From contig CANKGM010000049.1 of NCBI GenBank assembly GCA_947481355.1, forward strand, positions 1 to 10,780: a stretch of 10,780 bases of DNA, written 5' to 3'. Position numbers and translations under genes: made by a program. Below the pieces are notes generated by a model. That model was not told the DNA's origin. It was given only the letters and a program-made list of their open reading frames with translations, and made no database searches. The stretch's first letter is position 1. Each line of letters opens with the position of its first letter. Shown in pieces: positions 7,177 to 10,780 of the stretch. This stretch comes from Chitinophagaceae bacterium (GTDB taxonomy: Bacteria > Bacteroidota > Bacteroidia > Chitinophagales > Chitinophagaceae).

Positions 7177-7611
7177 TTAACCAGCAAAATATATGTAGTT
7201 CTGTAAATTCTCAATGGTGTCTTGTTGTTGTGAAATCGTTTCTTTCACTACATCAATAATTGAAATCACCCCTATAAATTGTTCAGCTTCAAAAACAGGT
7301 AGGTATCGAATATTATGACTTGTCATAATCTCCATACATTGTTCCAAGGTTGTTGATAATTCAATTCGAGGTAGATATCCTGACATGATTTCAATGACCG
7401 TTAAATCACTCGATTTTTTTCCATGCAAAATAACTTTTCGAGCATAATCCCTTTCTGTGAAAAGTCCTAGATAAGCGTTGCTATCCATAATTATCACAGA
7501 TCCAATATTATGATCAGACATGATTTTCAATGCTTGAAATATATTTGTATCGGAGCTGACTGAAATGTTTAATGATCCTTTTCGTTTGAAAATATCAGAT
7601 ACCAATTTCAT
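7177..7611 (-). CDS. Two-CBS-domain protein
   Basis: A 144-residue protein that consists almost wholly of a tandem CBS pair (Bateman module). CBS1 covers about residues 8-63 (SVSSDTNIFQALKIM, NIGSVIIMDSNAYLGLFTERDYARKV) and CBS2 about 73-127 (ELSTTLEQCMEIMTSHNIRYLPVFEA, FIGVISIIDVVKETI). Such modules usually bind adenosine nucleotides (AMP, ATP, c-di-AMP or SAM) as energy or signal sensors, and the hydrophobic-Thr-x-x-Asp pattern (FTERD) in CBS1 is the common ribose or phosphate contact. There is no fused enzyme or transporter, so it probably acts on a separate partner. Start at the ATG at 7611. An inverted repeat lies over its promoter (separate entries). It is preceded by the DoxX gene, ending 97 nt upstream. 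Confidence 0.9.
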   Translation of the reverse strand: MKLVSDIFKRKGSLNISVSSDTNIFQALKIMSDHNIGSVIIMDSNAYLGLFTERDYARKVILHGKKSSDLTVIEIMSGYLPRIELSTTLEQCMEIMTSHNIRYLPVFEAEQFIGVISIIDVVKETISQQQDTIENLQNYIYFAG

Positions 7612-7626
7612 ACTTCGGTGTTTTAG

Positions 7627-7646
7627 GTGTTAATTAAATTTAACAC
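7627..7646. promoter_or_regulatory. Perfect inverted repeat, candidate operator of the CBS gene
   Basis: Arms GTGTTAA (7627-7633) and TTAACAC (7640-7646) are exact reverse complements, with a six-base AT-only spacer. The geometry (two-fold symmetric arms, six-nt spacer) is like sites of CRP/FNR-family dimers, although the arm sequence differs from E. coli CRP (TGTGA). It lies 16 nt upstream of the CBS start and covers the predicted -7 box, so binding would most simply repress. No regulator gene is in the window. Confidence 0.45.
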
Positions 7647-7665
7647 ATAGTATGAATTATATCAA
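7635..7665 (-). promoter_or_regulatory. Predicted promoter of the CBS gene
   Basis: Minus strand: TTG at 7665-7663, a 20-nt spacer, then TAAATTTA at 7642-7635, one base off the Bacteroidota -7 consensus TAnnTTTG. Transcription would start near 7630, leaving a leader of about 19 nt to the ATG at 7611. The -7 box lies inside the inverted repeat at 7627-7646. TAAATTTA is its own reverse complement, so the orientation rests on the TTG. Confidence 0.45.
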
Positions 7666-7707
7666 CGATTTCTATCATCAAATACGTAAAATCATTTAAT
7701 CAAGAAA

Positions 7708-8817
7708 TCAGTGCAATGATTGCTGTAAATTAGCTCTCCCCCACTTTGAGAGAATTTTCCCTTGTTCCAAGAGATATAATGTTGGGTTTGATCTTGCTGC
7801 TGTTTTTATGGAAACTAAATCACCTTTTGAAACAGGAAGGGTAAGTCCTTTTTTCGACAGCATCTTTTTTAGGTTATCAGCATCGGAGGAAACGACCAAA
7901 AAGTTGTTATGCTGCGTATTGGCCATTTTTTGAATATTGCTGATTGTTTGTATTAATTCTAGATCAAGTTCATGCTCATCCATTGACTTTGTAAATAGGA
8001 TATAGATTTTCCGCGTTGAATTAAGTACATCTTGTGTTGTGTCGGTACCACTTTCAGTAATGATGACAAAATCTTTAATGGCTGGCTTGGCATTTCCTTC
8101 ACGAATCAACTTGTCATATCGCTTAATGAAGACGTATGTGCTATCATTAAAATCACCAGGGAAATGTTCCGCGTCGAATTCAAGTACTTTTCCATCTTTT
8201 TTGTATTCAAATGTAATCACTGTGCTATCTGGAATTGCATCTGCTGGGATCTTCATTTTGTCTTGAATAATCACACCAACTTTGAATGGTAGGCAATCGA
8301 ATAATGGAAGATGGTTGAGTACATATACCTGAATCCAAATGGTTAATATTGTAGTGGCAACTAATAATGTAATAGCCCATTTGGGATTTAAAATAGAAGA
8401 AACCTTTGATCGATTGTATAAAAGAATTCCAATTAAGACTAATAGGATTAGGTCTTTTAAAAAGGACTGTTCCGCAGTAAGCTTTATGCAATCTCCAAAA
8501 CATCCGCATTCTCTCACCTTTCCAGATACCACAGCATAACCTGTTAGGAAGGTGAAAAATACGATAAGTCCGAAGAGCATCCAACTGAACCGCTTAAATT
8601 GCCATCCAATTAAAAGGGCAACGCCGGCAATGATTTCAAATGTAATAATTGATATCGAAAGAAATAATGCAAATGCATTCAACCAATCAATCCCCCATAC
8701 TTCGAAAAATTCTTGCATTTTATAACTCAACCCCAATGGATCATTTGCTTTAATTAATCCACTAAAAATGAATAAAACACCAACTAAAAATCGTATAATA
8801 TGTAGAATGAATTTCAT
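7708..8817 (-). CDS. DoxX/MauE-like membrane protein with C-terminal soluble domain (BT_3928 type)
   Basis: A 369-residue protein. The N-terminal half has about five membrane helices (near 4-20, 47-70, 77-97, 118-134, 147-167) and the DoxX/MauE pattern FIFSGLIKANDPLG at 17-30. The motif ECGCFGDC at 103-110, with Cys104, Cys106 and Cys110, is typical of MauE-like DoxX proteins, which are linked to disulfide chemistry; Cys175 (LFDCLPFKVG) may be a further partner. The C-terminal half, from about 180, holds strands and helices, including KIYILFTKSM at 270-279 and NPTLYLLEQGKILSKWG at 344-360. This looks thioredoxin-like but lacks CxxC. It starts 14 nt after DUF1599, a common pairing in Bacteroidota. 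The redox role is inferred; substrate unknown. Confidence 0.82.
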   Translation of the reverse strand: MKFILHIIRFLVGVLFIFSGLIKANDPLGLSYKMQEFFEVWGIDWLNAFALFLSISIITFEIIAGVALLIGWQFKRFSWMLFGLIVFFTFLTGYAVVSGKVRECGCFGDCIKLTAEQSFLKDLILLVLIGILLYNRSKVSSILNPKWAITLLVATTILTIWIQVYVLNHLPLFDCLPFKVGVIIQDKMKIPADAIPDSTVITFEYKKDGKVLEFDAEHFPGDFNDSTYVFIKRYDKLIREGNAKPAIKDFVIITESGTDTTQDVLNSTRKIYILFTKSMDEHELDLELIQTISNIQKMANTQHNNFLVVSSDADNLKKMLSKKGLTLPVSKGDLVSIKTAARSNPTLYLLEQGKILSKWGRANLQQSLH

Positions 8818-8831
8818 GTGTTTAATTAAAG

Positions 8832-9416
8832 CTATTTGCCTTTTATCTTTTCAGAAATTAGAATTAAAGCAAATAAGGCATAATTAAGGATGTCAACGAA
8901 ATTCGCATCAATCCCTTCACTGATAAGTGTTTCGCCATTATTGGAAAGAATCTGACGAATTCTATTGAGCTTCATCAAGATTAAGTCAATGAAACTTTCT
9001 TCACTCATATCACGCCAAGCTTCACCATAATCATGATTTTTATCAAGCATAGTATTTTTGGCAACATTAATTTGTTGATCATATTCATGTTCAACTGTTT
9101 TAGCTGGAATCTCTTCCATCTCTGCATTTCCAATATTCAGCTGAATGAGACCAATTACTGCATAATTGACAATTCCTTTGAATTCAGATGAAATGTCATC
9201 ACTCACCTTTTGGGTTTGCTTTTCCTGAATTGTGCGAACTCGTTTAGCCTTTATAAAAATTTGATCAGTGATTGAAATTAGTCGCAAAACCCTCCATGAA
9301 GTTCCATAATCCTGTGTTTTCTTCATGAAAATATCCTTACATGATAGCACAGCTTCATCATATTGTTTGTCTGTAAGGGAATTCATTTTTAACATGCTTA
9401 AATTATTTTCTTTCAC
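8832..9416 (-). CDS. DUF1599 protein, two tandem Nmad1 (nucleotide-modification-associated) units
   Basis: DUF1599 is also named Nmad1 because relatives occur in phage gene sets for modified DNA bases; its chemistry is unknown. The 194 residues are two clear repeats: unit 1 about 19-94 and unit 2 about 112-187. Both carry KxxDYGxxWR-like sequence (KTQDYGTSWRVLR; KNHDYGEAWRDM), a following helix with K-x-x-R-I/V-R (IKAKRVRTI; MKLNRIRQI), an S-E-F/G segment, then F-x-x-I-V/L-NYA (FKGIVNYAVIGLI; FVDILNYALFALI). All-helical content is likely. The longest reading starts at GTG 9416; ATGs at 9395 and 9386 are also possible, and the last (MNSLTDKQYDEAV) would begin just before the first repeat. It heads an apparent operon with the DoxX-like gene and is divergent from folP. 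Confidence 0.85.
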   Translation of the reverse strand: MKENNLSMLKMNSLTDKQYDEAVLSCKDIFMKKTQDYGTSWRVLRLISITDQIFIKAKRVRTIQEKQTQKVSDDISSEFKGIVNYAVIGLIQLNIGNAEMEEIPAKTVEHEYDQQINVAKNTMLDKNHDYGEAWRDMSEESFIDLILMKLNRIRQILSNNGETLISEGIDANFVDILNYALFALILISEKIKGK

Positions 9417-9454
9417 CGTAACATAATTTAATGGATTTTTGAAGTGATATTCTA

Positions 9455-9462
9455 CAAAAATA
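9455..9462 (-). promoter_or_regulatory. Predicted -7 element of the DUF1599-DoxX operon
   Basis: On the minus strand 9462-9455 reads TATTTTTG, a perfect fit to TAnnTTTG, 38 nt upstream of the GTG at 9416. It lies in the 59-nt gap between DUF1599 and divergent folP, so its upstream part would reach into the folP start region. No TTG stands at the usual distance, so only the -7 part is supported. No comparable site for folP on the plus strand was found. Confidence 0.35.
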
Positions 9463-9475
9463 AGAAAGAAAACAG

Positions 9476-10309
9476 ATGTTTACACTTAAATCAAGGGGAA
9501 AGGAATTACCAATACATCGTCCTTTAGTTATGGGTGTAGTAAATAGAACGCCCGACTCATTTTACACAGCTAGTAGAATGGAGTCTGAAGAGGATTATAA
9601 GTCATTAATTGACAAGATGGTATCCCATGGTGTTGATATTATTGATGTAGGTGGACAATCAACAAAGCCAGGAGCTGAAATGATTTCCATTGAAACTGAA
9701 TTAGAACGCGTTATTCCCCCAATTGACTATATAAGAGATAAATACCCTACTGTATGGATCTCAATAGACACGTTTAATTCTGCAGTAGCTGAGGCGGCTG
9801 TTCTAGCCGGAGCATTAATTGTGAATGATATTAGTGCTGGCAGCCTAGACAATACAATGATTGAAACTGTTTCTGCATTGAACTGTACCTATTGCTGTAT
9901 GCATATGCAAGGTAGTCCTGAGACAATGCAACGTAATCCGACATATGATGATGTTGTAGAAGAAGTTATCGCCTTTTTAAAGACCAAAATTATAGACTGT
10001 AGACGCGCTGGTATAGATAGTTTGATTCTCGATCCGGGTTTTGGATTTGGTAAAACCCTTGAGCATAATTATCAATTGGTAAAACAATTAAATCGGTTAT
10101 CTACACTTGGATTTCCAATCCTAACAGGGTTTTCAAGGAAATCCATGATTTATAAATTACTTGAAATTTCCCCAGAGGATGCGCTGAATGGAACTACTGT
10201 CTTGAATACGTTTGCTATTCTACAAGGCGCTTCAATTATTCGCGTACATGATGTAATCGAAGCTCGACAAACAGTTCAACTAATTGAAGCCATCATGAAA
10301 TCACCTTAG
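9476..10309 (+). CDS. folP: Dihydropteroate synthase
   Basis: Joins 6-hydroxymethyl-dihydropterin diphosphate with p-aminobenzoate to give dihydropteroate in folate synthesis; the target of sulfonamides. The 277 residues have normal length. The TIM-barrel motifs are all present: MGVVNRTPDSF at 19-29, VGGQSTKPGAE at 58-68, SIDTF with Asp98, VNDISAG at 116-122, CMHMQGSPETMQ at 141-152, LDPGFGFGK at 185-193, GFSRKS with Lys222 at 218-223, and IRVHDV with Arg256 and His258. Asn23, Asp98, Asn117, Asp186, Lys222 and Arg256 are the pterin and phosphate contacts known in the family. Arg24 stands where Val is more usual. ATG start at 9476; it is divergent from DUF1599 and ends before a hairpin shared with the FKBP gene. 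Confidence 0.95.
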   Translation: MFTLKSRGKELPIHRPLVMGVVNRTPDSFYTASRMESEEDYKSLIDKMVSHGVDIIDVGGQSTKPGAEMISIETELERVIPPIDYIRDKYPTVWISIDTFNSAVAEAAVLAGALIVNDISAGSLDNTMIETVSALNCTYCCMHMQGSPETMQRNPTYDDVVEEVIAFLKTKIIDCRRAGIDSLILDPGFGFGKTLEHNYQLVKQLNRLSTLGFPILTGFSRKSMIYKLLEISPEDALNGTTVLNTFAILQGASIIRVHDVIEARQTVQLIEAIMKSP

Positions 10310-10338
10310 ATGCTCTATTAATACTAATTATGGAATAT

Positions 10339-10376
10339 AAAAAAACTGCCGAATCAAATTGAATGATTCGGCAGTT
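10339..10376 (-). terminator. Strong intrinsic terminator of the FKBP gene
   Basis: Arms AACTGCCGAATCA (10344-10356) and TGATTCGGCAGTT (10364-10376) pair perfectly over 13 bp with a seven-base loop. Read on the minus strand, the hairpin is followed by a run of T (with the stem end, seven in a row), so it ends FKBP transcription 22 nt after the stop. On the plus strand no U-tract follows (AAGCATAAAT), so for folP it would be at best a weak stop or an RNA 3'-end stabiliser. Confidence 0.88.
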
Positions 10377-10397
10377 AAGCATAAATAAGTCTATAAA

Positions 10398-10780
10398 TTA
10401 TCTCTTAAACTGTGGCATTGGTCCAGCAGCTGGTTTCTTTTCTTGGTCTTTAACTTCAACTACTTCAATATCGAACATTAAACTTTCGTTAGGCTTAATG
10501 GCAGGAGCAGCACCTTGAGGACCGTATCCTAACAATGAAGGGATGAACATTTTACCCTTACTTCCAACTTTGAAAACGGTAATACCTTCTAACATACCCT
10601 GAATTGCACCTTGTCTTTTAGACACAAAATAGAAGGTTTCCAATGGATGTGGTTGAATTTGTTTTGTAGAATCTGTATTCGAGTCAAATGCTTTACCCTC
10701 AAAATTGTATCCAGTATATTTGATACCTACTACTTTACCAGAATCTGCCATTAGGCCAGTTCCTTCTTGTTCAATTTTTA
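10398..10780 (-). CDS. FKBP-type peptidyl-prolyl cis-trans isomerase, 3' part
   Basis: Catalyses cis-trans turning of Xaa-Pro bonds in protein folding. Visible are about 126 C-terminal residues of an FKBP domain: VGIKYTGYNFEGKAFDSN, GAIQGMLEGITVFKVGSKGKMFIP, LLGYGPQGAAPAIKPNESLMFDIEVVEV, then a charged Pro-rich tail ending QFKR. The ATG at 10751 looks like a start but is internal: the frame stays open to the window edge and encodes KIEQEGTGL just before it, which matches the normal FKBP lead-in (I-x-EGTG). The true start lies outside the window, so an N-terminal signal peptide, lipobox or second domain cannot be judged. Bacteroidota FKBPs of this kind are often exported. It ends in the intrinsic terminator at 10339-10376. 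Confidence 0.9.
   Translation of the reverse strand, partial: KIEQEGTGLMADSGKVVGIKYTGYNFEGKAFDSNTDSTKQIQPHPLETFYFVSKRQGAIQGMLEGITVFKVGSKGKMFIPSLLGYGPQGAAPAIKPNESLMFDIEVVEVKDQEKKPAAGPMPQFKR

Noticed and set aside
8225..8584. 119-residue minus-strand frame inside the DoxX-like gene.
   Set aside because: It overlaps the well-supported membrane protein in another frame and shows no domain or start signal.
1773..9416. EVE and Nmad1 genes as parts of one base-modification or defence system.
   Set aside because: They are 7 kb apart in separate transcripts among core metabolic genes, with no nuclease, methylase or glycosylase nearby. Kept only as a low-scored observation.
10749..10751. ATG as the start of a complete 117-residue FKBP protein.
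   Set aside because: The frame is open to the window edge and the residues before the ATG (KIEQEGTGL) match the conserved start of FKBP domains, so the ATG is internal.

Overview
The window is a piece of a Bacteroidota chromosome, most likely from the order Chitinophagales or a near relative. It is AT-rich. Two promoters fit the Bacteroidota pattern (TTG, a gap of 19-20 nt, then TAnnTTTG), Shine-Dalgarno sites are weak or absent, and several proteins are typical of the phylum: a BT_3928-type DoxX/MauE protein, DUF1599, recF followed by DUF721, and ribH next to a membrane-anchored TPR protein. I see no rRNA, tRNA, CRISPR array, insertion sequence, integrase or phage gene. Base and codon use look even throughout. 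This reads as ordinary core genome, not an island.

Layout. (1) 1-1607, minus: the 5' part of gyrA, cut by the window edge where the C-terminal domain begins, with its own promoter. (2) 1773-5144, minus: a tight run pdhA, TPR anchor protein, ribH, an orphan LutA-like cysteine-rich protein and an EVE-domain protein, with gaps of 24 nt or less and one ATGA overlap, so probably one operon. (3) 5271-6642, plus: recF, starting at TTG, followed one base later by a DUF721 (DciA-like) gene. (4) 6650-7611, minus: a secreted barrel-like protein of unknown function and a two-CBS-domain protein whose promoter is overlain by a perfect inverted repeat. (5) 7708-9416, minus: DUF1599 (a duplicated Nmad1 domain) and the DoxX/MauE-like membrane protein, probably an operon. 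(6) 9476-10309, plus: folP, divergent from DUF1599. (7) 10398-10780, minus: the 3' part of an FKBP-type prolyl isomerase, ending in a strong intrinsic terminator that lies between it and folP.

Functionally the region mixes central metabolism (pyruvate dehydrogenase E1 alpha, riboflavin and folate synthesis), DNA topology and replication or repair (GyrA, RecF, DUF721), and envelope or redox proteins. No gene is clearly part of a new defence or biosynthetic system. The points most worth a second look are the operator-like repeat on the CBS promoter, the duplicated DUF1599 protein, the orphan LutA-like protein in the riboflavin operon, and the recF start with its one-base link to DUF721.
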